From Qipengyuania_B thermophila (GTDB lineage: Bacteria > Pseudomonadota > Alphaproteobacteria > Sphingomonadales > Sphingomonadaceae), in assembly GCF_004153605.1 (NCBI RefSeq), contig NZ_SDSI01000002.1:1-64000 (forward strand): a stretch of 64,000 nucleotides of DNA. Reading direction: 5' to 3'. Below the pieces are notes generated by a model that was not told the DNA's origin, searched no databases, and saw only the letters and a list, made by a program, of their open reading frames with translations. Made by a program: the position numbers and the translations under genes. Shown in pieces: positions 27,652 to 36,664 of this stretch; position 1 is the first letter of the stretch, and each line of letters begins with the position of its first letter.

Positions 27652-28542
27652 ATGTGCGAGGAAGCGATGCTGCGCAGGTGGGCGCACGAGGAACTCAGCC
27701 GGCGCACCTTCGGGATGGCCGGAGTGGCCGGCGCCGCGGGCCTGCTTGCGGCGTGCGCGGCGGCCGGTCCGGCCGGGGCGGGCGCAACTGCGGCGGCGTC
27801 GGGAACGGTGCGGGGCGGGCGGGTCAACGTGCCGCTGGCAGAGGGCACGAATGACGCCTATTTCACCGCGCTGCGCACGGGCCGGCATCCGGCAGTCATC
27901 CTGTGGCCGGACATTGCCAGCCTGCGCCCGGTGTTCACGCAGATGGCCGACCGGCTGGCAGGACACGGCTTCGCGGTGCTGGTCCTCAATCCCTACTACC
28001 GGGACACGCCGGCACCCGTCTTCGCCGATTTCGCCGCGTTTGTCGCGCAGGGCGGCTTCCAGCGCGTCGGGCCGTGGCGGAGCCGGCTGACGGCGGAGAC
28101 GATCGGCGCCGACACGCGCGCGGCCGTCGCCTGGCTCGACGCGCAGCCGCAGGTCGACACCGCGCGCGGCATCGGCACGCAGGGCTACTGCATGGGCGGT
28201 CCCTTCACCTTCTGGAGCGCCGCAGCGATCCCTCAGCGGGTGAGGGCCGCAGCGAGCTTCCATGGCGGCGGACTGGTGACCGACAATCCCGGCAGCCCGC
28301 ACACGACCTTCGGCGCGACCCGCGCCCATTACCTCGTCGCCATCTCGCAGGACGATGACGCGAAGGCGCCCACCCACAAGACGATCCTCTCCGAAGCGGC
28401 CGCTGCCGCAGGGCGCCCCGCAGTCGTCGAGGTCTACCCGGCGGACCATGGCTGGACCGTGCCGGACTCGCCCGTCTACGACCGCACCCAGGCCGAACGC
28501 GCGTGGGAGGCTCTCCTGGCGCTGTACGCACGCGCGCTCTAG
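27652..28542 (+). CDS. dienelactone hydrolase family protein (exported)
   Basis: Alpha/beta hydrolase of the dienelactone hydrolase family, 296 residues. N-terminal RRTFGMAGVAGAAGLLAACA resembles a twin-arginine signal and possibly a lipoprotein. The Cys nucleophile is in GYCMGG and the His in ADHGW. The AGGGAG site about 9 nt before ATG 27652 supports this start; the open frame extends upstream to 27544. Likely hydrolyses small esters or lactones outside the cytoplasm; substrate unknown. Confidence 0.88.
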   Translation: MCEEAMLRRWAHEELSRRTFGMAGVAGAAGLLAACAAAGPAGAGATAAASGTVRGGRVNVPLAEGTNDAYFTALRTGRHPAVILWPDIASLRPVFTQMADRLAGHGFAVLVLNPYYRDTPAPVFADFAAFVAQGGFQRVGPWRSRLTAETIGADTRAAVAWLDAQPQVDTARGIGTQGYCMGGPFTFWSAAAIPQRVRAAASFHGGGLVTDNPGSPHTTFGATRAHYLVAISQDDDAKAPTHKTILSEAAAAAGRPAVVEVYPADHGWTVPDSPVYDRTQAERAWEALLALYARAL

Positions 28543-28560
28543 CGGCCCGGAACAGCCGCG

Positions 28561-29250
28561 GTGCCAGGCATCGATTGCAGTGTCTGCGCGGTGCGCGACA
28601 GCGCCGCCTGCGCCTCGCTCCGGCCGGACGAGCGGGCGGCGCTGGCCCGGCTGGGCCATCACCGGGTGTACGAACGGGGCGAGACCGTGTTCGCCGCCGG
28701 GGATCCTCAGGACGTCTGCGCCACCCTGACACAGGGACTGCTCAAGGTGTCGCACCATGACGAGCAGGGGCACGAGCGGATCCTCAGCCTCGTGCACCCG
28801 TCCGGCTTCGTGGGCGAGTTGTTCTCGCCGCTCATCCGCCATGACGTGATCGCGCTCGCTCGCAGCACCGTCTGCGTGTTCGCGTGGGCGGACTACGAAG
28901 CCGCCATCGAACAGCATCCCGCGCTCGCACGGGCGCTGCTGCGCCGTGCCGCGGAGGATCTGTATACGGCCCGTGCCCAGATCGCCCTCGACGGTCGCCG
29001 GTCGGCAGCGGCGCGGGTCGCGGGGCTGCTGCTTTCCCTGTCCCATGCCGCGAGCCCGTCCCCCTGCCACGGGGCGGTGCAGTTCGACCTGCCGGTCAAC
29101 CGGGGAGAACTGGCCACGCTGCTGGGACTGACCATCGAAACCGTCAGCCGCCAGTTCGGGCGGCTCGAGAGGGACGGTCTGCTGCGCCGGCACGGAACGC
29201 GCGGCGTCGAACTGCTCGACACCGCGCGCCTCGAGCAGCTGGCAGCCTAG
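28561..29250 (+). CDS. FNR-type oxygen-responsive regulator (FnrL-like)
   Basis: Crp/Fnr family activator with the marks of an oxygen-labile [4Fe-4S] FNR: cysteines C6, C9, C17 (C-x2-C-x7-C, as in alphaproteobacterial FnrL) and C105. The C-terminal HTH reads ETVSRQFGRL, with the Glu-Ser-Arg set that recognises TTGAT half-sites. 229 residues, GTG start. It faces a small membrane gene with a perfect FNR box (29741-29754) and overlaps it by 4 bp at the stops. Expected to switch on genes for low-oxygen life. Confidence 0.92.
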   Translation: MPGIDCSVCAVRDSAACASLRPDERAALARLGHHRVYERGETVFAAGDPQDVCATLTQGLLKVSHHDEQGHERILSLVHPSGFVGELFSPLIRHDVIALARSTVCVFAWADYEAAIEQHPALARALLRRAAEDLYTARAQIALDGRRSAAARVAGLLLSLSHAASPSPCHGAVQFDLPVNRGELATLLGLTIETVSRQFGRLERDGLLRRHGTRGVELLDTARLEQLAA

Positions 29251-29687
29251 AGGAGAAAGGCCGCGAGGGTGACGATCGCGACACCCCAGCCAAGCACCAG
29301 CGCCGGGAGGATGAGGGTCTGCACCACCGCGTCACGGCCACTGCACCGCCCCGTCAGCGTCATGATGCCGTCCCGCGCGAACTCGTCCATGCGCGGCGCG
29401 GGAGCTGCGCCGGCCGGACCCATCTGCGCCCACAGCATCGGAACGAAGTAGAACGCCGCCGTGAACAGCACGAAGATGACCATGGGCAGGATCATCTCGG
29501 GGCTGGTGAAGCCGACGAACATCACCGCGAGATAGGCGAGGAACAGGCCGAAATAGGTCACGTGCAGGGCAACCGGCAAACCGAAATTGCGCTGCTCGAT
29601 GTCCTGCCGGATGTTGGCCACCGGCGTGGACAGCCGGGCCAGCGCGGCGCTCTGCTCCAGCTCGGCCTTGGTGATCAGACGGGTCAT
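29247..29687 (-). CDS. small integral membrane protein, probable FNR target
   Basis: Unrecognised 146-residue protein. About three hydrophobic segments: residues 40-58, 64-84 and 125-146. The ribosome site AAGGAG is 8 nt before ATG 29687. The promoter region holds a perfect FNR box 53 nt upstream of the start, so expression at low oxygen is likely. The conserved-looking RLSTPVANIRQDIEQRNFG N-terminus suggests a real family. Function unknown. Confidence 0.8.
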   Translation of the reverse strand: MTRLITKAELEQSAALARLSTPVANIRQDIEQRNFGLPVALHVTYFGLFLAYLAVMFVGFTSPEMILPMVIFVLFTAAFYFVPMLWAQMGPAGAAPAPRMDEFARDGIMTLTGRCSGRDAVVQTLILPALVLGWGVAIVTLAAFLL

Positions 29688-29740
29688 CGGGCATCTCCTT
29701 GGTTGATGCCCGCGTGTGACACGCCTCTCGGCGCCGCGCT

Positions 29741-29754
29741 TTGATCCCGATCAA
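29741..29754 (-). promoter_or_regulatory. FNR box
   Basis: The sequence TTTGATCCCGATCAAA at 29740-29755 contains a perfect TTGAT-N4-ATCAA dyad. It lies 53-67 nt upstream of the minus-strand start at 29687 and just beyond the stop of the VUT-family gene at 29759, so the 146-residue membrane gene is the only sensible target. An FNR-type regulator with a matching recognition helix is the next gene. Confidence 0.85.
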
Positions 29755-29758
29755 ATCG

Positions 29759-30448
29759 TCAGCGGGCGGAGCGCGGGGCCGTTGCGCCGTCAAGCCAGCG
29801 GCCCAGCCGCACCGCCGCCACGATCAGGGGCGGCACGAACACGAAGGACAGCACGATCTTGGCCAGCGCCTGCCCCAGGATCAGCTCGCCGATCGGAAAC
29901 TCGCCATAGAACGCCAGCGTGATGAAGATGACGCTGTCGATGGCCTGGCTGATGGCCGAGGCGATCGCTCCACGGATCATCAGCACTCCGCCGCCCTGCG
30001 ACGCCGAGGAACCGCCCGATCCGCGCAGCTTGTCGAAGATCCAGACATTGAGGAGCAGGGACACGCCATAGGCGACCGGACCCGCAGCCATGATCCGCGG
30101 CGTGCTCGACAGCACGGTCTGGAAGGCCGCAATTCTTTCGGCCGGCATCTGCGCCGAGGGCGGCAGTTGCAGCACCACGAAGATCAGCAGGATGGACAGC
30201 GCCAGCGGTGCAAACCCCCACAGGACAAGCCGGTCGGCCGTCTGCCGCCCGTGCAGCTGCGCCACCGCGCTTGACAGCACCACCAGCAGCAGGAAGGCGA
30301 AGATGCCGCTTTCCACCGCGAGCGGACCCAGCGCCACCTGCTTGAAGGCCAGCACGCCGGCCACCACGGTCATCCCGCCATAGACGAGGGCAAAGGCGAA
30401 CAGCGATCGCGCAAGCACCGGCGCAGCGGCGGGAGAACCATCGGGCAT
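29759..30448 (-). CDS. queuosine precursor transporter (VUT/YhhQ family)
   Basis: Polytopic VUT-family membrane protein of 229 residues, the group that imports queuosine precursors (7-cyano-7-deazaguanine) in E. coli (YhhQ). The family pattern is visible in RIMAAGPVAYGVS and SQAIDSVIFITLAFYG with about six transmembrane segments. I saw no preQ1-like leader before it. Divergent from the nucleoside transporter gene with about 165 bp between the starts. Confidence 0.88.
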   Translation of the reverse strand: MPDGSPAAAPVLARSLFAFALVYGGMTVVAGVLAFKQVALGPLAVESGIFAFLLLVVLSSAVAQLHGRQTADRLVLWGFAPLALSILLIFVVLQLPPSAQMPAERIAAFQTVLSSTPRIMAAGPVAYGVSLLLNVWIFDKLRGSGGSSASQGGGVLMIRGAIASAISQAIDSVIFITLAFYGEFPIGELILGQALAKIVLSFVFVPPLIVAAVRLGRWLDGATAPRSAR

Positions 30449-30613
30449 GTCCGGCTGCTATGGCCGGCGGGCGCAAAAGGAAAGCCCTGCGCGCCGATGC
30501 CGGACAACCGTCCACAAGTGAGTTGCACTGGCGCCGATGGTGTGATTGACGCACCCGCGACGCACACGCGGTAGGGCCGGCACCGTCGGTTGGGTGTGCC
30601 GGAGGGAACCGCA

Positions 30614-31927
30614 ATGCCGCCATACGTCATTAGCCTGCTGGGCATTGCCGCCATTCTGGCGATCGCCGTCCTGCTCTCGACGGCGCGCCGCCGGATCCGG
30701 TTGCGGGTCGTGGCGGCCGCCTTCGCGCTTCAGGCGCTGCTCGCCTTTCTGGTGCTCGCCACCACCGGCGGACGCCGCGTGATCGGGGCGATGTCGGATG
30801 GGGTGGCGGCGCTGCTGTCCTATGCCAATGCGGGAACGGCATTCCTTTTCGGCGCGGACAATCCGCTTCAGAACACCTTCGCGCTCGGCGCGCTGCCGGT
30901 CATCGTGTTCTTCGCGTCCCTGGTGTCGATCCTCTATCACCTTGGCATCATGCAGCGCGTCGTGCGCTGGGTCGGCGGCGCGATCGGCTGGCTGACGGGG
31001 ATCAGCCGGGTCGAGTCGCTGGGCGCGGCCGCCAACATCTTTGTCGGCCAGTCGGAAAGTCCGCTCGTCGTGCGCCCCTATCTTGCCGCGCTTCCGCCGA
31101 GCCGGCTGTTCACGCTGATGAGCGTCGGCATGGCTGGCGTGGCAGGCACGATCCTCGCGGCCTATGCGGGGCTGCTCGGCCCGTCCTACCTGCCCTTCCT
31201 GCTGGCCGCCGCGTTCATGTCCGCGCCGGGCGGCATACTGATGGCCAAGATCATCATGCCCGACGAGGGCGAGCCGCAGCCTCTCATCGACGGGCCCATC
31301 GCGCTGCCCGACACCCGCATCAGCGGGGAAGGGCCGGCCGCCATCACCGAAGGCGAGAAGCCGCACGAAGTGGAGGCCGCCGAGACGTTCGAGGAAGGGC
31401 ATCGTCCCGCCAATCTCATCGAGGCGGCGGCGCAAGGAGCCCAGACCGGCGTGCGGCTGGCGGTGGCGGTCGGCGCAATGGTGCTCGCCTTCGTCGCGCT
31501 CGTCGCGCTCGCGAATGGCGTTCTGGGCTGGGCCGGCGGCCTGTTCGGAATCGCCGATCTGTCGTTCCAGCGGCTGCTCGGCTTCGTCTTCGCGCCGCTG
31601 ATGTTCCTCGTCGGCGTGCCTTGGGAACAGGCGGGCGTTGCGGGCGGGCTGTTCGGCACCAAGATCGTGCTCAACGAGTTCGTCGCCTTCATCGATCTTG
31701 GCGCACTCGGCCCCGAGGCCCTGAGCGAACGCAGCCGCGCCATCGTGACCTTCGCCCTGTGCGGGTTTGCCAACTTCTCGTCCATCGCCATCCAGATGGC
31801 GGTCACCGGCGGACTTGCTCCGAACCAGCGACCGGTTATAGCGCGGCTCGGCCTGCGGGCGCTCGCGGCGGGGTCGCTCGCCAATCTGATGAGCGCGGCG
31901 CTTGCCGGGCTGTTTTTGCCTTACTGA
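30614..31927 (+). CDS. NupC/CNT family nucleoside transporter
   Basis: Concentrative nucleoside transporter, 437 residues, coupling nucleoside uptake to a cation gradient. Conserved pieces: GALPVIVFFASLVSILYHLG, the substrate-site ANIFVGQSESPLVV, and the C-terminal LNEFVAF with CGFANFSSIAIQ. ATG 30614 has GGAGGG 7 nt upstream. A 2OG-Fe(II) oxygenase follows 10 nt downstream and is likely cotranscribed. Confidence 0.95.
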   Translation: MPPYVISLLGIAAILAIAVLLSTARRRIRLRVVAAAFALQALLAFLVLATTGGRRVIGAMSDGVAALLSYANAGTAFLFGADNPLQNTFALGALPVIVFFASLVSILYHLGIMQRVVRWVGGAIGWLTGISRVESLGAAANIFVGQSESPLVVRPYLAALPPSRLFTLMSVGMAGVAGTILAAYAGLLGPSYLPFLLAAAFMSAPGGILMAKIIMPDEGEPQPLIDGPIALPDTRISGEGPAAITEGEKPHEVEAAETFEEGHRPANLIEAAAQGAQTGVRLAVAVGAMVLAFVALVALANGVLGWAGGLFGIADLSFQRLLGFVFAPLMFLVGVPWEQAGVAGGLFGTKIVLNEFVAFIDLGALGPEALSERSRAIVTFALCGFANFSSIAIQMAVTGGLAPNQRPVIARLGLRALAAGSLANLMSAALAGLFLPY

Positions 31928-31937
31928 GAGGGCCGCC

Positions 31938-32867
31938 ATGTCCGACATCGCCATCGTCTCGCTTGCCCGCCCGCTTCCCGATGTGGCCAGCGAACTGGGC
32001 CGCTCGTTCGAGGAATACGGCTTCGGCGTGGTGCGCGACCACGGCATCCCGGCCGAACTCATCCGCCGGGCGGAAGAGATGTCGCGGGCCTTCTTCGCGC
32101 TCCCCGAGGAGGTGAAGCGGTCCTACCATCTGCCCGGCAAGGGCGGGGCGCGCGGCTATACGCCGTTCGGCACCGAGCGGGCAAAGGACGCGGCCGTGCA
32201 CGACCTCAAGGAGTTCTGGCACGTCGGGCGCAGCCTGCCGGAAGGGCATGCCTTCTCCGCGGTGATGGCGCCCAATGTCTGGCCGGAGGAGATCCCGGGC
32301 TTTCGCGCCACGTTCGAGGCGCTCTATGCCGCGTTCGAGACGGCCGGCGCCCGCGTGCTCGAGGCGGTCGCGCTCCATCTCGGACTGCCGCAGGACTGGT
32401 TCGCCGACACGGTGCGTGACGGCAATTCCGTGATGCGGCTGCTCCACTACCCGCCACTTGACGGCGCTGATGCCGAAGGCGCCATTCGCGCCGCCGCGCA
32501 TGGTGACATCAACACCATCACCCTGCTGCTGGGGGCGGAGGAGGCCGGGCTGGAACTGCTCACCACCGCGGGCGAGTGGAAGGCGGTCGACGTTCCCGAA
32601 GGCGCGCTGGTCATCAACATCGGCGACATGCTCGATCGTCTCACCAACGGACGGCTGCGCTCGACCACGCACCGGGTCGTCAACCCGCGCGGCGAGGCGG
32701 CCTACCGGTCGCGCTATTCGATGCCGTTCTTTCTGCACTTCCGGCCCGACTTCGTGATCGAGACGCTCCCGTCCTGCATCGACCCGGCACACCCCGACGA
32801 CCACCCGGCCCCGATCTCCAGCCACGAGTTCCTTCAGCAGCGCCTGCGCGAGATCAACCTGGCCTGA
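31938..32867 (+). CDS. 2OG-Fe(II) oxygenase (isopenicillin N synthase family)
   Basis: Non-haem iron dioxygenase with the double-stranded beta-helix fold of the isopenicillin N synthase/DIOX group, 309 residues. Iron ligands: H and D in HGDINT, and the distal His in STTHRVVNP; the 2-oxoglutarate/substrate Arg follows in YRSRYS. The family includes hydroxylases of small metabolites; the substrate is not predictable. The preceding CNT transporter suggests, weakly, a nucleoside- or metabolite-related role. Confidence 0.9.
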   Translation: MSDIAIVSLARPLPDVASELGRSFEEYGFGVVRDHGIPAELIRRAEEMSRAFFALPEEVKRSYHLPGKGGARGYTPFGTERAKDAAVHDLKEFWHVGRSLPEGHAFSAVMAPNVWPEEIPGFRATFEALYAAFETAGARVLEAVALHLGLPQDWFADTVRDGNSVMRLLHYPPLDGADAEGAIRAAAHGDINTITLLLGAEEAGLELLTTAGEWKAVDVPEGALVINIGDMLDRLTNGRLRSTTHRVVNPRGEAAYRSRYSMPFFLHFRPDFVIETLPSCIDPAHPDDHPAPISSHEFLQQRLREINLA

Positions 32868-33089
32868 GTCGCGCCGGTCGTGACGAAGCCGCGTGCAGTG
32901 CGACCTTTATGCAACATCGAACATGCTGAAAACGCTCGACTTCTTGCGCCCCGTCACAGGGGGCTCACCGGATTGCGCTGCTGTAACGAGCCGGTAACAA
33001 AAGCTGTCTCCTAGCCGGCCCGACCACGCCGACGGCCACGGGCCTGCGTGCGCGCATCAGCATGTGAATGGACACTAGGGGTTGATCCG

Positions 33090-36000
33090 ATGAAACTCAG
33101 ATACCTGCTCGCAGCCAGCGTCGCGAGCCTTTCGGCGGCAGGCGTGCTGGCGCCGGCCGTGACCATGGCGCAGGAGATCACCTCGACAATCCAGGGAACG
33201 GTGCTGGACGACTCGGGCAATCCGGTGGCCGGCGCGACGGTCATCGTGACCGACACCCGCACCGGCGCCTCGCGGACCAGCGTGACGGGTGCAGCGGGCA
33301 CCTTCGTCGTGCAGAACCTTGTCACCGGCGGCCCTTACACAGTGTCGGCGAACGCCGAGGGGCTTGAGGGCCAGACCGTCGGCAACATCTTCACCTCGCT
33401 CCAGGGGCCGACCGCGCTGACCTTTTCCCTGTCGGCCGGGACGGGCGAGATCGTCGTCACTGGCACGCGAGTCCGGGTGACTCAGCTTGCCGTCGGACCG
33501 GGCAGCAGCTTCACGGCCGAAATCCTCGCCAACGCGCCGACGTTCAACCGCGACGTGCGCGACATCATCCGTATCGATCCGCGCGTCAGCCTCGACCGGG
33601 ATGACGGCGGTTCGGGCGCCGACCGCATCTCCTGCCTTGGCGGCAACGACCGCGGCAACGCCTTCACCGTCGACGGGATCAGCCAAGGCGACATCTACGG
33701 CCTGAACGACACGGGCTTTTCGTCGCGCTCGTCGGCACCGATCCCGTTCGATGCCGTGCGTGAGACGCAGGTGCAGTTCGCTCCGTTCGATGTCGACTTC
33801 GGCAATTTCACCGGCTGCGCCATCAACGTCATCACCCGGTCGGGCACCAACGAGTACCAGCTGGGCGGCTTCTTCGAATATTCGAACAGCGACCTTCGCG
33901 GGGACACGGTGGCCGGCCGGCCCGTGGCGCGCATTGAACCGGAGAAGCGCTGGGGCGTCTATCTTGGCGGACCGGTGATCCGCGACCGCCTGTTCCTGTT
34001 CGGCGCCTACGAGAACCAGCGCGCCGGCCAGTCGCAGGATGACGGTCCGGCCGGGGCCGGCTTCGCCAATGAGCTGCGCGGCGTCTCGCTCCAGCAGTTC
34101 AACGAGATTTCCGAAGTCCTGCGCACCGTATACGGCATCGATACGGGACCGCTGGTGACCAACCGGCCGTTCACGAACGAGCGATGGTTCGTCCGCGGCG
34201 ATCTGCAGATCACCGACGATCACCGTCTGGAGGCGACCTACCAGAAGCTTCAGGAAGCCGCGACGCGTCCGGACGACTTCTTCACCGGCCAAACGTCGCC
34301 CCAGGTGGTCGGTCAGAACACCTTCTTCCGCAGCGGCACCGACTCCGACTACTATTCCGCCCGCCTGTTCTCGCAGTGGACGGACAGGGTCGCGACCGAG
34401 CTGCGCTTCTCGCGCTCCAAGGTGCAGGACATTCAGGATCCGATCGGTGGCGGCGAGGCGCAGTCGGCCAATCCGATCCCGCGCATCATCGTCGGTGTGC
34501 CGAACACGGGCGGGGTGCCGAACGGCACGGTGCTGGCGGGTCCGGGCAACTCGCGCTCGGCCAATGACCTGCGCTCGACCATCGACCAGTACCGGGCGGT
34601 GTTGCGGATCGATGCCGACAGCCACCAGCTCAAGTTCGGCATGGAAGTGAACCACGCCGACCTGTTCAACCTGTTCGTGCAGAACGCGACCGGGACGCTG
34701 GTCTTCCGCAACATCAACGACCTGCGTGCCGGTCTGCTGTCGCCGGGCCTTGGCAACAACCAGACGAGCACGACCCCGGCCAACGTGGTGGGCGGCCAGA
34801 CCGAAGGCGCGTTCGGCAACTTCTCCGCCACCGGCGACGTCAACGACGCGGCCGCGGCCTTCAACCGGACCATCTTCTCCGTCTTCGCGCAGGACGAGTG
34901 GCGGGTGACGTCGCAGCTCGGTCTGACGGCGGGTGTGCGCCTCGACTGGTATGACGGCGGGCGGCCGGACCTCAACCCGAACTTCGTGCGCCGGTACGGG
35001 GTCAACAACAATGGCGGCTTCAGCAGCCTCGATCCCATCATCATGCCGCGCGTGGCGCTGACCTACGACATCGACGAGTTCGGGGTGTTCTCGCGGGCGC
35101 AGCTGCGTGCCGGCGTGGGCGTGTTCTCGGGCGGCGATCCGCTGGTGTGGTTCGGCAATGCCTTCCAGAACGACGGCAGCGCCTTCGCCCTGGGCACGAC
35201 CCAGGCGGCCGGATGTCTTCCGCAGGCGCCTGGACAGATCAGTGTGCTCCAGAACGGGCGCTTCACGGGTCTGCCGACCTGCTTCCGCGACGCGGCGATC
35301 GCCACTGCGGCGGCCGGACAGGGCTTCACCCAGTCGATTGATCCGGACATCAAGGTTGCCAGCGTGCTGCGCGCCAATGTCGGCTTCCAGACGACGCTCG
35401 ACCTGACCGACACCGGCTTCTTCAGTGGCTGGAACCTTAACCTCGACTACATCTACAGTCGCTATCGCAACCCCTACACGGTGGTCGACCTCGCGCAGAC
35501 GCCCGACATCCGGGCCGGTCTGAACGGCTTCACCATCGACGGACGGCCGATCTACCAGGCGATCGACACGCTGCGTCCGGGCTGCACCGCGACACTCGTC
35601 GACATCAATCCGACCCCGGTTTACCAGGGCGTCACGGCTGCCTGCTTCAGCACGGCCCGCATCAACGAGCTGATGCTCACCAATGCCGGTCCGTTCCGCA
35701 GCCACAACGCCTCGGTGATCCTGTCGAAGCGGTTCGATGGCGGTGTGCTGACGGAAGGCGGGTCGAGCTTCTTCAGCCTCGGCTATGCGTTTTCGGACGC
35801 GCAGGACCGGCGCAATATGTACAACTCGACCGCCGGGTCGAACTACTCGCTGTCGGCCGCCTTCGACCGGCAGAACCCCGACCCGTCGCGCAGCTTCTTC
35901 TCCAGCCGGCACAACATTTCGCTGGGGGCGAGCTTCGGAGAGGAATTCTTCTCCGATCTGACCACCCGCCTCGGGCTGACCTTCGTTGCCCGGTCGGGGC

Positions 36001-36533
36001 GTCCGTACAGCCTGACCTTCACCGGCAACGGCGTGTTCAGCGACAGCCGCTCGGGGGCCGACAACGCCCTGCTGTACATCCCGAGCGGGGCGAACGATCC
36101 GAACGTCTCGCCGCTGTCCACCCCTGGCGTGGCCCAGCGCGTGACCGACTTCGCCCAGAGCCTCAAGTGCGCCCGCGACTACATCGGCCGCTCGATCGAA
36201 CGGAACACCTGTTCGAACGACTGGTTCTATGACCTCGATGTCCAGCTGTCGCAGGAACTGCCCGGTCCCGGCCGGCTGTTCGGCCGCAACGATCGCCTGC
36301 GGGTCTATGCGATGGTCGACAACTTCCTGAACCTGCTCGACTCCGACTGGAACGTGCAGCGCCGGCGTGACTTCGCCGGTCGTCAGGACGTGGCGCAGGT
36401 GAGCGGTGTCGATGCTCAGGGTCGCTACATTTTCACCAACGCCAACGGCATCGATACGTTCGACGCCGACAACGGCATCAACGTGTCCTCGTCGGTGTGG
36501 CGCCTCAAGGTCGGGGTGAACTACGACTTCTGA
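33090..36533 (+). CDS. Oar-like TonB-dependent receptor with carboxypeptidase-regulatory-like domain
   Basis: Large outer-membrane protein of 1147 residues. Signal peptide (ending near TMAQ), then a beta-sandwich carboxypeptidase-regulatory-like domain at about residues 30-110 (GTVLDDSGNPVAGATVIVTD), the TonB-box-like GEIVVTGTRVRV, a plug and a long barrel ending in VNYDF. Oar-type receptors are common in sphingomonads and often transport large or peptide-like substrates. RBS AGGGG before ATG 33090; a strong terminator follows. Downstream is a TonB-like protein gene. Confidence 0.9.
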   Translation: MKLRYLLAASVASLSAAGVLAPAVTMAQEITSTIQGTVLDDSGNPVAGATVIVTDTRTGASRTSVTGAAGTFVVQNLVTGGPYTVSANAEGLEGQTVGNIFTSLQGPTALTFSLSAGTGEIVVTGTRVRVTQLAVGPGSSFTAEILANAPTFNRDVRDIIRIDPRVSLDRDDGGSGADRISCLGGNDRGNAFTVDGISQGDIYGLNDTGFSSRSSAPIPFDAVRETQVQFAPFDVDFGNFTGCAINVITRSGTNEYQLGGFFEYSNSDLRGDTVAGRPVARIEPEKRWGVYLGGPVIRDRLFLFGAYENQRAGQSQDDGPAGAGFANELRGVSLQQFNEISEVLRTVYGIDTGPLVTNRPFTNERWFVRGDLQITDDHRLEATYQKLQEAATRPDDFFTGQTSPQVVGQNTFFRSGTDSDYYSARLFSQWTDRVATELRFSRSKVQDIQDPIGGGEAQSANPIPRIIVGVPNTGGVPNGTVLAGPGNSRSANDLRSTIDQYRAVLRIDADSHQLKFGMEVNHADLFNLFVQNATGTLVFRNINDLRAGLLSPGLGNNQTSTTPANVVGGQTEGAFGNFSATGDVNDAAAAFNRTIFSVFAQDEWRVTSQLGLTAGVRLDWYDGGRPDLNPNFVRRYGVNNNGGFSSLDPIIMPRVALTYDIDEFGVFSRAQLRAGVGVFSGGDPLVWFGNAFQNDGSAFALGTTQAAGCLPQAPGQISVLQNGRFTGLPTCFRDAAIATAAAGQGFTQSIDPDIKVASVLRANVGFQTTLDLTDTGFFSGWNLNLDYIYSRYRNPYTVVDLAQTPDIRAGLNGFTIDGRPIYQAIDTLRPGCTATLVDINPTPVYQGVTAACFSTARINELMLTNAGPFRSHNASVILSKRFDGGVLTEGGSSFFSLGYAFSDAQDRRNMYNSTAGSNYSLSAAFDRQNPDPSRSFFSSRHNISLGASFGEEFFSDLTTRLGLTFVARSGRPYSLTFTGNGVFSDSRSGADNALLYIPSGANDPNVSPLSTPGVAQRVTDFAQSLKCARDYIGRSIERNTCSNDWFYDLDVQLSQELPGPGRLFGRNDRLRVYAMVDNFLNLLDSDWNVQRRRDFAGRQDVAQVSGVDAQGRYIFTNANGIDTFDADNGINVSSSVWRLKVGVNYDF

Positions 36534-36556
36534 TCACGCCGGCTGTGACTGCGGCG

Positions 36557-36590
36557 AAGGCGGCGCTCCCCGGAGCGCCGCCTTTGCTGT
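36557..36590 (+). terminator. terminator after the Oar-like receptor
   Basis: Perfect 13-bp stem (AAGGCGGCGCTCC / GGAGCGCCGCCTT) with almost no loop, ending in TTTGCTGT, 24 nt after the receptor stop. Confidence 0.8.
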
Positions 36591-36664
36591 GCCTGGGCAC
36601 ACGATGTCGTCACAGGGCGGAGCGCAAATGCGGTGTTAAGCGTTCAAGGCTACACTTTGCCGCC

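Noticed and set aside
30449..30613. Possible preQ1 riboswitch before the VUT-family transporter
   Set aside because: No preQ1-like pseudoknot pattern could be seen in the divergent region.
33075..35912. Very long open frame on the minus strand opposite the Oar-like receptor
   Set aside because: The plus-strand protein has a signal peptide, a known domain order and an aromatic C-terminus. The minus frame has an Arg/His/Val-rich composition with no motif, as expected for the antisense of a GC-rich gene.
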